Assembly: GCA_032251335.1 (NCBI GenBank)
Contig: JAVVDW010000008.1
Span: 1 to 64,000, forward strand
Length of the DNA: 64,000 bases
DNA from: UM-FILTER-40-17 sp032251335
Lineage (GTDB): Bacteria > Bacteroidota > Bacteroidia > Flavobacteriales > Flavobacteriaceae
Reading direction: 5' to 3'
In this document: positions 8,078-16,196 of the stretch, one piece after another
Layout of the letters: every line of letters starts with the position of its first letter
Position numbering within the stretch: the first letter of the stretch is position 1
Program-made: the position numbers and the translations under genes
Notes under the pieces: generated by a model
Databases searched by the model: none
What the model saw: only the letters and a program-made list of their open reading frames with translations
Told to the model about the DNA's origin: nothing

Positions 8078-9676
8078 ATGTTCGACTTAATCGCACTCAG
8101 TAAGAAGAAACTTCCTGAATTACAGGAAATTGGTAAAGAATTAGGCGTGCCTAAATTTCGATATCTCAAAAAGAAAGACATCATAGACGGCATTTTGGAA
8201 GCCCAAAAATCCCAGAAAGAAGCAAGTGCCGCCAAAAAAGTATTGCCCTTCCCTCCGCCAGCAGAAGAAAAACCTGAAACAAAAGAACCTGAAGGCAAAA
8301 CAGCGTCAATAACGGATGCTGATTCCCAACCTCGTGTGGCTCCCCAGCGTGGAAGAAGAAAACAGGAAACGCACAAGGCCGTCAATGAAGAACGAGAATT
8401 TGATAAAAAACCCGTTCCACCCAAAAAGGAATTTAAAAAAGAGCATGCGGGTCCGCAACCAAACCCGCCCAAGAAACCAACACATACCAACCAGCCGCAG
8501 CAACACGGGCAAAATGGCAACAAGGATACGCGGAATAGGTATCGCGAGCCCGATTATGAGTTTGACGGTATCATTGAATTGGAAGGCGTCTTAGAAATCA
8601 TGCCCGAAGGATATGGATTTTTGCGATCTTCAGATTACAACTACCTCGCTTCACCGGACGATGTATATGTGTCTCAGTCGCAAATTAGATTGTTTGGTAT
8701 AAAAACAGGCGATACCATCAAAGGGATTATCCGGCCACCCAAAGAAGGCGAAAAGTATTTTCCGCTGATAAAGGTACTCAAAGTAAACGGACTCAATCCG
8801 GATGTGGTGCGCGATCGGGCTTCTTTTGAACACCTAACGCCCCTTTTTCCCCAAGAAAAATTTAAGCTCGCCGAAAGACAGAGCAATATATCAACCCGAA
8901 TTATAGACTTGTTTTCACCCATAGGAAAAGGCCAACGCGGCATGATAGTCTCACAGCCCAAAACCGGTAAAACCGTTTTGCTAAAAGATATTGCCAATGC
9001 CATTGCGGCCAATCATCCTGAGGTGTATCAAATCATTTTATTGATTGACGAACGCCCCGAGGAGGTAACAGATATGCAACGAAACGTGAAAGGTGAAGTC
9101 GTTGCTTCAACTTTTGACGAACCTGCAGACCGACATGTAAAAGTGGCTAACATCGTACTCGAAAAAGCCAAAAGATTGGTTGAATGTGGCCACGATGTGG
9201 TGATTTTGTTAGACTCCATCACCCGATTGGCACGTGCGTACAATACCGTGCAACCCGCTTCCGGAAAAGTACTTTCCGGCGGTGTGGATGCCAATGCGCT
9301 CCACAAGCCCAAACGGTTTTTTGGTGCTGCCCGCAATATAGAAAACGGCGGTTCGCTCACCATCATTGCCACAGCATTAATAGATACCGGATCTAAAATG
9401 GACGAGGTGATTTTTGAAGAATTTAAAGGAACCGGCAATATGGAGCTCCAACTCGACAGGCGTATTGCCAACCGACGCATTTACCCGGCCATCGACCTCA
9501 TGTCGTCCAGCACCCGCCGCGACGATCTGTTGCACGATGAAAATGTACTGCAACGCATGTGGGTCATGCGCAAGTATCTGGCAGATATGAATCCGGTGGA
9601 AGCCATGGAATTTATCAACGATCGCTTCAAGAAAACCCGCAACAACGAGGAATTTTTGATTTCTATGAATGGGTAA
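8078..9676 (+). CDS. rho: Transcription termination factor Rho
   Basis: A 532-residue hexameric RNA helicase that ends transcription. Residues 1-45 form the Rho_N helix bundle. About 50-160 is a basic, proline- and lysine-rich low-complexity insertion. The primary RNA-binding cold-shock-like domain follows (about 163-240, with EGYGFLR). The RecA-like motor has its Walker A in SQPKTGKT near 292-299, then the LIDERPEEVT and DSITRLARAYN stretches. E. coli Rho is 419 residues, so the excess is the insertion, which is common in this phylum and may add RNA contacts. The terminator at 9720-9752 follows. Confidence 0.97.
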   Translation: MFDLIALSKKKLPELQEIGKELGVPKFRYLKKKDIIDGILEAQKSQKEASAAKKVLPFPPPAEEKPETKEPEGKTASITDADSQPRVAPQRGRRKQETHKAVNEEREFDKKPVPPKKEFKKEHAGPQPNPPKKPTHTNQPQQHGQNGNKDTRNRYREPDYEFDGIIELEGVLEIMPEGYGFLRSSDYNYLASPDDVYVSQSQIRLFGIKTGDTIKGIIRPPKEGEKYFPLIKVLKVNGLNPDVVRDRASFEHLTPLFPQEKFKLAERQSNISTRIIDLFSPIGKGQRGMIVSQPKTGKTVLLKDIANAIAANHPEVYQIILLIDERPEEVTDMQRNVKGEVVASTFDEPADRHVKVANIVLEKAKRLVECGHDVVILLDSITRLARAYNTVQPASGKVLSGGVDANALHKPKRFFGAARNIENGGSLTIIATALIDTGSKMDEVIFEEFKGTGNMELQLDRRIANRRIYPAIDLMSSSTRRDDLLHDENVLQRMWVMRKYLADMNPVEAMEFINDRFKKTRNNEEFLISMNG

Positions 9677-9719
9677 ATGATAAAATTTGCGACACACTTA
9701 GTTTGCAAAAATTAAAAGA

Positions 9720-9752
9720 AGCCGTCTCACCAAATGAGGCGGTTTTTTTTTT
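9720..9752. terminator. Terminator between rho and the AhpD-like gene
   Basis: The stem GCCGTCTCA/TGAGGCGGT, with two G-U pairs, is followed by about ten T on the plus strand. The other strand also reads into a T-rich stretch, so it may serve both convergent genes. Confidence 0.85.
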
Positions 9753-9761
9753 GTTTAGAAA

Positions 9762-10310
9762 CTATTCTTCCAGCGAAACACCCAATCCCAGAACGGTTCG
9801 GTTTGCGTAATTAAAATAACCGGTTACTTGGTTCATTTCCAAGATTTCACCTTCTTCCCACCCCAATTTTTTTAAAGTGGAAATATCGGAAGGCTGCATG
9901 TGAGCCGGCTGTTGCGTGAGTTTTTTGGCATAGTAAAAAGCGGCTACTTCTTTTTCGTTAAAGGCCAACTCCAAAGATTGTGTACGAAGTGCTTTCATAA
10001 TCTCGGCATACCGTTCCGCATGGTCTATATGGCGTTTGATTCCCATGCTGTGGTGCGCCACACAATATGCACAGCCATTAAGAAGACTTACGTAAGTACC
10101 GATAGATTCCAAAAACCAAGGCGCAACAGTATTGCCGCTGTGGTGCAATACATTTTTATATAAAGATAAATGACCTTCCAAAGTATGCGGTCGCAGCCCG
10201 TGAATGGTGAGTACATTGTCTATTTTTGAAGTGTTTCCGGCTATGCGGTCATAAATAGATTTTAACTTGCCTGTGGCCAAGTGATAAGGAATACCGGCGA
10301 TCCAACCCAT
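9762..10310 (-). CDS. Carboxymuconolactone decarboxylase/AhpD-like peroxidase-related protein
   Basis: A 182-residue all-helical AhpD-fold protein. The redox motif CAYCVAHHS is present near residue 77, with the CxxC and downstream histidine used by AhpD-type alkylhydroperoxidases. The overall shape matches the uncharacterised peroxidase-related enzyme family. It probably acts in the cytoplasm in thiol-based peroxide handling, but the substrate is unknown. It starts just after the stop of the exported-protein gene upstream (10312), so the two form a unit. Confidence 0.8.
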   Translation of the reverse strand: MGWIAGIPYHLATGKLKSIYDRIAGNTSKIDNVLTIHGLRPHTLEGHLSLYKNVLHHSGNTVAPWFLESIGTYVSLLNGCAYCVAHHSMGIKRHIDHAERYAEIMKALRTQSLELAFNEKEVAAFYYAKKLTQQPAHMQPSDISTLKKLGWEEGEILEMNQVTGYFNYANRTVLGLGVSLEE

Positions 10311-10311
10311 A

Positions 10312-10839
10312 TTAAAATTTTGATTTTTTCTTCAAGACGGGTTCTTCTTCTTTATCAGATTCTGTTGCTTTTTGCCGTGCCGTTCCCGGAAAAATTAAAT
10401 TTGTGCTCGAAAAAGAACTGCCGAAGGTCACATTGGCGTTATATACTTGATATATAGCATCTTCCAATTGGGCTTCTGTCAACTCGCGAAGCGGATGAAT
10501 AAAAACAGACCAGAGATATTCGTCCGAAATTGCATATTTGGCATCCAACACGGAATGAAAATTTGCCAACAAAGCCTTTGTTTTGATTTCTTCGTCCAAC
10601 TTGTCTATCTCGGCAACGGGCGACATAATACGCATCCGATTGGCATTGGCATCCGTTACAGCCAGAAAAAGACGGTCTTTGATCAAAAACTGCCACCTGC
10701 CCGGAATGCCTTCAACGGTATCGGCAACCCGATGCAGTATGGCGTCCATTTTGTAATTGTCCATATCTTCGCGCTCGGGTGTTTGTGCGCAACTCAAAGT
10801 GACTGTTAAAAGTAATGCGGCGAGGAGGTTGGTTTTCAT
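10312..10839 (-). CDS. Small exported protein, YbjN-like, possible lipoprotein
   Basis: 175 residues. A hydrophobic leader ends LTLSCAQTPE, so C17 could be lipidated, though position -3 is a poor lipobox match. The mature part has the ITD/VTDANANRMRIMSPV pattern found in YbjN/type III chaperone-like proteins, and a lysine-rich tail. Related proteins are frequent in Bacteroidota without a known role. It precedes the AhpD-like gene by one base, suggesting translational coupling. Confidence 0.6.
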   Translation of the reverse strand: MKTNLLAALLLTVTLSCAQTPEREDMDNYKMDAILHRVADTVEGIPGRWQFLIKDRLFLAVTDANANRMRIMSPVAEIDKLDEEIKTKALLANFHSVLDAKYAISDEYLWSVFIHPLRELTEAQLEDAIYQVYNANVTFGSSFSSTNLIFPGTARQKATESDKEEEPVLKKKSKF

Positions 10840-10865
10840 CTGTTTATTTTAATGGTTATTAAGCG

Positions 10866-10953
10866 GTCATGCTTCGACTGCGCTCAGCACAGGCATGGAA
10901 CGCCCAAAATAATCATGCTCCTGTGTGCAAAATTTTTACATGGGCGTTTCATG
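10866..10953 (+). repeat. Intergenic hairpin repeat, family A copy 2
   Basis: A full-length copy: the CTTCGACTGCGCTCAG word, GGAACGCCC, a roughly 43-nt loop containing TAATCATGCTCCTGTGTG, then GGGCGTTTCATG. It lies between the stop of the glucosidase gene and the exported-protein gene. Confidence 0.85.
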
Positions 10954-11005
10954 TTTTTAGGCTTTAGTGCAATCAGTCGCTAAAATAGGGCTTTGCTTTA
11001 CAGCA

Positions 11006-12706
11006 TTAGGCATTTATTTTACAAACCATTGCTTGGTAGGCTTGTAAACAGATTTTTTTAGCATTTATTTCATTGCCGGTTGTCTCGTAGTTGCTCAAAA
11101 TGATTTCAAAATGCGTTTGTTGCATTTCTGGTGGCAGGTGAAATTCAGAAGTGGTGTCAGAAAAATTTAAGACCACCAAAAACTCATTATTATCGTCAAA
11201 TCTTTTGTAAGCGTAAATTTGTTCGTGATCGGGTTCTAAAATTTCATACTGCCCATAGACCAAGGTAAGGTGCTCTTTGCGAATTCCGACCATTTTTTTG
11301 AAAAATTGTAAGACAGAGGTGTGGTCTTTTTCTTGCGCAGCAACATGAATACCGTTTTTGAAGTTTGGGTTGTTGGGTATCCAGGGGGTTACTTCTGAAA
11401 ATCCGGCAAATTTTTCAGCGTTCCATTGCATCGGAACACGCGCATTGTCTCTGCTTGACTCTTTGTGGTTGGCAAAAAATTCATCGAGATTTCCGCCCTC
11501 TTTTATCGTTTTTTGGTAGGCGTTTAAAGTGCCAATATCACGATAGTCATCAATTTTATCAAACCGCACATTCGTCATGCCTATTTCATCACCAAAATAG
11601 ACATAGGGCGTGCCGCGCATACTCAGTAAAAAAGTGTGCAGCAAAGTAGCTGCATGATACCAAAATTTCGGGTGGTCATTTGCCCATCTGCTCACCGGTC
11701 GCGGAAAATCGTGGTTGCTCAAGAATATACTGCCCCAACCTTTTTTGGAAAAAACAGCATCCCAATCTGTATGTATTTTCTTGAATTCGGACAATTTAAA
11801 ACAGCCTTGCCGCATGGTGAAAAACTCGCCCGGTTTACGATCGAGTTCCATCAAATCAAAATGGAAAAACATGTCGAGTTCTTTTCGGTCTTCGTCCACA
11901 AAGTCCAATGCTTCTTTCAGGCCTACTCCGGGTGCTTCGCCAACAGTCATACAGTCGTAATGGGCCAAAACTTTTCGGTTCATTTCCTGTAAGTGCTTAT
12001 GAATGCTTGGGCCTTGTGCGTAGAAAGGCAGGAAGTTTCCGTTATATTTTTTGGGAAGTTCGGGGAAATTTGTGTCTTTGGAAATGTATGAAATAACGTC
12101 CATTCGGAAGCCATCGATGCCTTTGTCGAACCACCAACGCATCATGTCATAAACGGCTTCCCTTACTTTAGGATTTTCCCAGTTCAAATCGGGTTGCTTG
12201 ACAGAGAAATAGTGCAGGTAATAGCTGTGGGTATGTGCGTCGTATTGCCATGCGTCATTATTTACGTCAAAATAGCTGTATCGCGCAGCGGGTTTTCCCT
12301 TTTCGGCCGGCCACCAATGGTAAAAATCGCGGTACGGATTGTCTCTGGATTTTTTAGATTCTTGAAACCAAATATGTTCATCGCTGGTGTGGTTGATTAC
12401 CAAATCCATGACCAAGCGCAGTCCTTTTTGATGCATTTTTTGAATGAGTTCATCAAAATCGGCCATGGTGCCAAAATCAGGATGGATGGATTGGTAGTCG
12501 CTGATGTCGTAGCCGTTATCGTCGTTGGGCGAGGCGTAAATCGGATTGAGCCAGACAATATCTACCCCCAAGCTTTTTATATAATCCAAGCGATTGATGA
12601 TTCCCCTCAAATCGCCGATACCGTCAGCGTTGGAGTCTTGAAAACTTCTCGGGTAAATTTGATAAACGATACCTTCTTTCCACCATTTTCTTTGATCTGC
12701 CTGCAT
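11006..12706 (-). CDS. GH13 alpha-glucosidase (oligo-1,6-glucosidase type)
   Basis: A 566-residue glycoside hydrolase family 13 enzyme without a signal peptide, so cytoplasmic. The catalytic nucleophile is D203 in GFRMDVIS, the acid/base is E257 in VGEAPG, and the third carboxylate is D333 in SNHDF. V204 directly after the nucleophile is the residue linked to alpha-1,6 preference in yeast isomaltase and bacterial oligo-1,6-glucosidases, where alpha-1,4 enzymes have Thr or Ala. It is monocistronic and not beside a maltose or starch locus here. The ATG start lies about 22 nt below the inferred transcription start. Confidence 0.92.
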   Translation of the reverse strand: MQADQRKWWKEGIVYQIYPRSFQDSNADGIGDLRGIINRLDYIKSLGVDIVWLNPIYASPNDDNGYDISDYQSIHPDFGTMADFDELIQKMHQKGLRLVMDLVINHTSDEHIWFQESKKSRDNPYRDFYHWWPAEKGKPAARYSYFDVNNDAWQYDAHTHSYYLHYFSVKQPDLNWENPKVREAVYDMMRWWFDKGIDGFRMDVISYISKDTNFPELPKKYNGNFLPFYAQGPSIHKHLQEMNRKVLAHYDCMTVGEAPGVGLKEALDFVDEDRKELDMFFHFDLMELDRKPGEFFTMRQGCFKLSEFKKIHTDWDAVFSKKGWGSIFLSNHDFPRPVSRWANDHPKFWYHAATLLHTFLLSMRGTPYVYFGDEIGMTNVRFDKIDDYRDIGTLNAYQKTIKEGGNLDEFFANHKESSRDNARVPMQWNAEKFAGFSEVTPWIPNNPNFKNGIHVAAQEKDHTSVLQFFKKMVGIRKEHLTLVYGQYEILEPDHEQIYAYKRFDDNNEFLVVLNFSDTTSEFHLPPEMQQTHFEIILSNYETTGNEINAKKICLQAYQAMVCKINA

Positions 12707-12734
12707 TTTTGAATTGTTTTTAGGTGTGTTTGCT

Positions 12735-12742
12735 CAAAAATA
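12735..12742 (-). promoter_or_regulatory. Promoter -7 box TATTTTTG for the glucosidase gene
   Basis: The minus strand reads TATTTTTG, a full match to TAnnTTTG, about 28 nt before the ATG. No -33 TTTG was found at standard spacing. The remainder of 12743-12953 shows no gene. Confidence 0.5.
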
Positions 12743-12953
12743 GAATATTTAGAAGATTTAAAAAATGGATTGGTGTACAAATCTTGGCTGAGTAAATGGT
12801 CGATACTGTTTTTGATAATTAAATATTGCATCGAAACGGCATTGCCCGTTTGGTTTTGGCTGAAATTGATACTTTTAGAAATAGGGTATTTTAAATTATC
12901 AGACAGTTCTTTACCAACTGTTTTTGAATGCTTTACCTTAAAAAGCGTCTATG

Positions 12954-13727
12954 CTAATTGCCGCGTTTGAGAATTTTAAATTCCTCATAGCATTGGCTGA
13001 TGGCGTCTAAGATTTGCAAATCATTGGCTGTTTGGATGAAGTCCGATGAGTAGTTGCACTTGGTCAGTATTTCATCGAGCTCGTTGCGATCTACTTGGAG
13101 GAGCGCCAAAAGTGTTTCTCGGTCAAATTTTGTCTGTAGCATCTCTCGAATGTGATCGTTCTCTTTCATTTGTCGCAATTTTTGGAATTGCTTAGGCTGT
13201 TTGCCAAACATATTGTAGAGAAGATCCGCCGGGTTGAATATAGAACCTAAGATTTTATTCATCGCGGTGGGCGAGGAGCTACCGGCTTCATAGCCTTTGT
13301 CGAGCCCCGAAATGCTGTAGCGATAGGAGGGTTGCGGCTGAACTTTTTTGGCGTCTATCTCCAAGTAGCCGGTCAAACGCAGGTTGGAAACTTCCACTTC
13401 CTCCAGTGCCACAGCTGTTTCTGTGAGCGTAATTTTGGTATTTTGAAAACGAAGCCAGTCGTTGGTGACCCGAACCCGAATGGGTTTGAAGCCCAAAAAC
13501 GAAAAATAGAGGGTATCATTGGCTGAGGCATAGATTTCAAATACGCCGTCTGCATCGGTTATAGTACCGGTTATTTTACTGAGATTGAGTACGTTTACGC
13601 TTTCCAAAGGCTTGTCATCTACTGAGCTCAATACGACACCTTTCACGAGCTGTTGTTGGGCATATGAGCGATTAAACTGAGCAATCGTCAGTATAAGGAA
13701 AAAAAGTAGGGAAAACCTGAATTTCAT
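12954..13727 (-). CDS. Carboxypeptidase-regulatory-like domain protein (TonB-receptor-type N-domain without barrel)
   Basis: 257 residues with a signal peptide ending SYAQQQ. Residues 27-115 form a CarboxypepD_reg-like beta-sandwich (VKGVVLSSVDDKPLESVNV), the module usually found before SusC/TonB receptors. The C-terminal 140 residues are helical and charged, and no plug or barrel follows. Stand-alone versions are common in flavobacteria and are probably periplasmic, of unknown role. It is a single gene, separated from the helicase downstream on the same strand by a GC-poor gap of 83 bp (13811 is reached next only in reverse order). Confidence 0.7.
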   Translation of the reverse strand: MKFRFSLLFFLILTIAQFNRSYAQQQLVKGVVLSSVDDKPLESVNVLNLSKITGTITDADGVFEIYASANDTLYFSFLGFKPIRVRVTNDWLRFQNTKITLTETAVALEEVEVSNLRLTGYLEIDAKKVQPQPSYRYSISGLDKGYEAGSSSPTAMNKILGSIFNPADLLYNMFGKQPKQFQKLRQMKENDHIREMLQTKFDRETLLALLQVDRNELDEILTKCNYSSDFIQTANDLQILDAISQCYEEFKILKRGN

Positions 13728-13810
13728 TCATTAAAAGATTGCGGTAAAATTAAGCAACTACCAGCTTTAAAAACAAACACTTTTCGTTTTTAAAATTAAA
13801 TTAACAGTAA

Positions 13811-15562
13811 TTAGAATGATTTTTTGAACCCTTTTTTGCCCGGTTTTTTGTCGAAGGCTTTTTTCTTGCCAAATTTTCCAAAATCATCGTTTCTCTTTTG
13901 ATTTTGAAAACCACCCCGATCACCTCTGAAACTTTTTCGAGCACCAAAAGATTTTTTAGCTTCTTTTTTTGAAACTTCAACGTTTATATGGCGGCCTTTG
14001 AGTTTGAAATTTTCAAAAAAGGCGATGACTTTGTCTGCTAAGTGATCGTCCACATTGAAAAACGAAAAGCTTTCTTTCACGTCAACTTTGTACAAGTCGT
14101 CGCGTCCGAGTGCCAGTGTATCTCTCAAAAAATCTTTTAACTGCATCCAGTCAAAACCGTCTCTTTCACCCAAATTGATAAAAAATCGGGTAGAACCGCC
14201 ATCATTGCTAAATTCCCTTTCCTCAAATTCGGAAGGTGAAACTTTTTTGACGTCTGCGGCGCGTTGGTAATAGTTGAAAAAACGGGAAAACTCTACAGAG
14301 AAAAATTTCTTGATGAGTTCTTCTTTGGTTTCTTCGCCCAATAGTTCGTTGATTGCCGGCAAATAGCGGTCAATTTCGTGGTTTATTTCCGTTTTCTTGA
14401 CTTTGTTTGCCAAGTGAAAAAGTTGGATTTCACAAATTTCAATGCCTGTCGGAATCTCTCTTTGTACAAAATTCTGTTTGATGATTCGCTCGATAGATTT
14501 CACTTTTCGGAGTTCACTCTTGGTGATGATCGCCATTGAAATACCCGTTTTCCCGGCCCGGCCCGTACGACCGCTTCGGTGTGTGTAGGTCTCAATCTCG
14601 TCCGATAATTGATAGTGTATTACATGGGTAATATCGTCCACATCTATACCTCTTGCGGCCACATCTGTAGCAACCAACATCTGTATTTGCCTGCCTCTAA
14701 AAGATTTCATGACCAAATCTCGTTGACTTTGAGAGAGATCGCCGTGTAGTGCTGCCGCATTGTAGCCGTCTTCTATGAGCTTTTCTGCTACAGATTGCGT
14801 ATCTCGTTTGGTGCGACAAAAAACCAGTGAAAAGATATCCGGGTTGGCATCGGACAGCCGTTTGAGTGCTTGGTATCTTTCACGTGCCTGAACCAAATAG
14901 TATTGATGTTCGATGGTTTTAGAACCTGAATTTTTAGTGCCTACGGTGATTTCTACCGGAGTTTTCATGAATTTTTTGGCAATTTCAGAAACTTCTTTGG
15001 GCATGGTAGCCGAAAACAACCAAGTGTTTTTGGTTGCAGGCGTGTGCGACAATATACTTTTGATGTCTTCGTAGAAACCCATATTTAGCATTTCGTCTGC
15101 TTCGTCTAGTATGCAAAAATCGATATGGCTGATGTCTACCAAACCCCGATTGATCATGTCTTGCATACGGCCGGGTGTGGCCACAACAATATGTGCACCT
15201 CTTCGTATTTGTGAAGCCTGGTCGCTTACACTGGCACCACCGTAGATGGCAACTGTATGAATTTGAGGCTCGTATTTTGAATAGAGTTTGAGTTCATTTG
15301 CGATTTGCATACACAACTCGCGGGTAGGTGAAAGAATAAGTCCCTGCGTTTTTCTGTTTTCGGGATTTATTTTTTGGATAAGTGGGAAGCCAAAAGCAGC
15401 TGTTTTACCGGTTCCGGTTTGCGCCAATGCCACCATATCAGTATCGCTGGCCAGCAGCGTTGGTATAGATTTTTCTTGAATTTCGGAGGGTGTTTCAAAC
15501 CCTAAATCCGTGATAGCTTTTAGCAAATTGTCCTGTAATCCCAATTCTTGGAATGTCGTCAT
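13811..15562 (-). CDS. deaD: DEAD-box RNA helicase, DeaD/CsdA type
   Basis: A 583-residue ATP-dependent RNA helicase for ribosome assembly and mRNA remodelling. Motif I AQTGTGKT is at 47-54, DEAD at 153-156 and SAT at 184-186, and the C-terminal RecA lobe has HRSGRTGRAGKTG. A DbpA-like RNA-binding domain follows (about 475-545), then a lysine-, glycine- and phenylalanine-rich basic tail. The domain order matches CsdA/DeaD rather than the shorter RhlE. It stands alone, with a good -7 box 18 bp upstream. Confidence 0.92.
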   Translation of the reverse strand: MTTFQELGLQDNLLKAITDLGFETPSEIQEKSIPTLLASDTDMVALAQTGTGKTAAFGFPLIQKINPENRKTQGLILSPTRELCMQIANELKLYSKYEPQIHTVAIYGGASVSDQASQIRRGAHIVVATPGRMQDMINRGLVDISHIDFCILDEADEMLNMGFYEDIKSILSHTPATKNTWLFSATMPKEVSEIAKKFMKTPVEITVGTKNSGSKTIEHQYYLVQARERYQALKRLSDANPDIFSLVFCRTKRDTQSVAEKLIEDGYNAAALHGDLSQSQRDLVMKSFRGRQIQMLVATDVAARGIDVDDITHVIHYQLSDEIETYTHRSGRTGRAGKTGISMAIITKSELRKVKSIERIIKQNFVQREIPTGIEICEIQLFHLANKVKKTEINHEIDRYLPAINELLGEETKEELIKKFFSVEFSRFFNYYQRAADVKKVSPSEFEEREFSNDGGSTRFFINLGERDGFDWMQLKDFLRDTLALGRDDLYKVDVKESFSFFNVDDHLADKVIAFFENFKLKGRHINVEVSKKEAKKSFGARKSFRGDRGGFQNQKRNDDFGKFGKKKAFDKKPGKKGFKKSF

Positions 15563-15579
15563 AAAATAAAAATTAGCTG

Positions 15580-15587
15580 CAAAGGTA
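15580..15587 (-). promoter_or_regulatory. Promoter -7 box TACCTTTG for the DEAD-box helicase
   Basis: The minus strand reads TACCTTTG, an exact TAnnTTTG match, predicting a leader of about 12 nt. This is short for a gene type that often has a long cold-shock leader. Confidence 0.55.
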
Positions 15588-15911
15588 ATCTTTTGTTTTG
15601 AATGCCTTTGTGTGCTTCATGATTATTGTTAATTTCTCAATGTGCTCAGCTTTTCTCTTTAGATATACTTGTTTAAATCACAAGGCTTTGATTATAATGC
15701 GGTTGGGGGTTCTAATCTGCCGTCATTTTAATGTAATTTTTGTGAAGATATCGCCATCTATCATATTTTGCGAAGTAAAAACACCAAATTTAAGTGTCTT
15801 TTCTTGTGTGAGTGTCTTTTATGAGAATTATAGTTAAGGACTTTGGTCAACAAAGAGAGTAAACATTAGTGATGTAATTTCACACCACAAACAATTCGGT
15901 TTGTATTACCT
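15588..15911. other. Gap upstream of the helicase gene
   Basis: About 320 bp of AT-rich sequence between two minus-strand genes. A 79-codon plus-strand frame here starts inside the promoter region and resembles nothing known. I see no terminator, repeat or RNA element. Confidence 0.4.
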
Positions 15912-16196
15912 TTATTTTCCATAACGATTTTGTAGGTAAAGCATCAAATCTATTTCATAAATTCTGAGTAATATCATAAATGTAATCCCCAAAATTACAA
16001 AGTAAAGGGGGGCTTTTTTTTGCCGTAACAGCCGCCATCCACTCAAGCCGAGGATTAACAACATAAAGGCAACGATCAGGTTTGGAATCGGCCATAAACC
16101 CTTAAACACACCAATCACCTTCACCAGCGTGTAAAACAGGGCATACAACGTAATCACTTTTGTCAGCAGCAACTGAATTTTAGACTGATTAATCAT
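15912..16196 (-). CDS. Small three-helix membrane protein
   Basis: 94 residues with hydrophobic segments at about 14-32, 37-55 and 65-85 and a basic tail. I do not recognise a family. Its start overlaps the last 8 bases of the amidase gene upstream, so it is probably translationally coupled to it. A role alongside the amidase lipoprotein is only a guess from position. Confidence 0.6.
   Translation of the reverse strand: MINQSKIQLLLTKVITLYALFYTLVKVIGVFKGLWPIPNLIVAFMLLILGLSGWRLLRQKKAPLYFVILGITFMILLRIYEIDLMLYLQNRYGK

Noticed and set aside
8065..8523. 152-codon minus-strand frame full of cysteine and tryptophan
   Set aside because: It is the shadow of the low-complexity insertion in rho. The unusual composition comes from the lysine/proline codons on the other strand.
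12770..12970. 66-codon hydrophobic plus-strand frame
   Set aside because: AT-rich sequence gives hydrophobic codons by chance. It runs into the end of the carboxypeptidase-regulatory-like gene and no promoter was found.
15598..15837. 79-codon plus-strand frame
   Set aside because: It begins beside the helicase promoter, is cysteine-rich, and has no leader, ribosome-binding context or similarity that I recognise.
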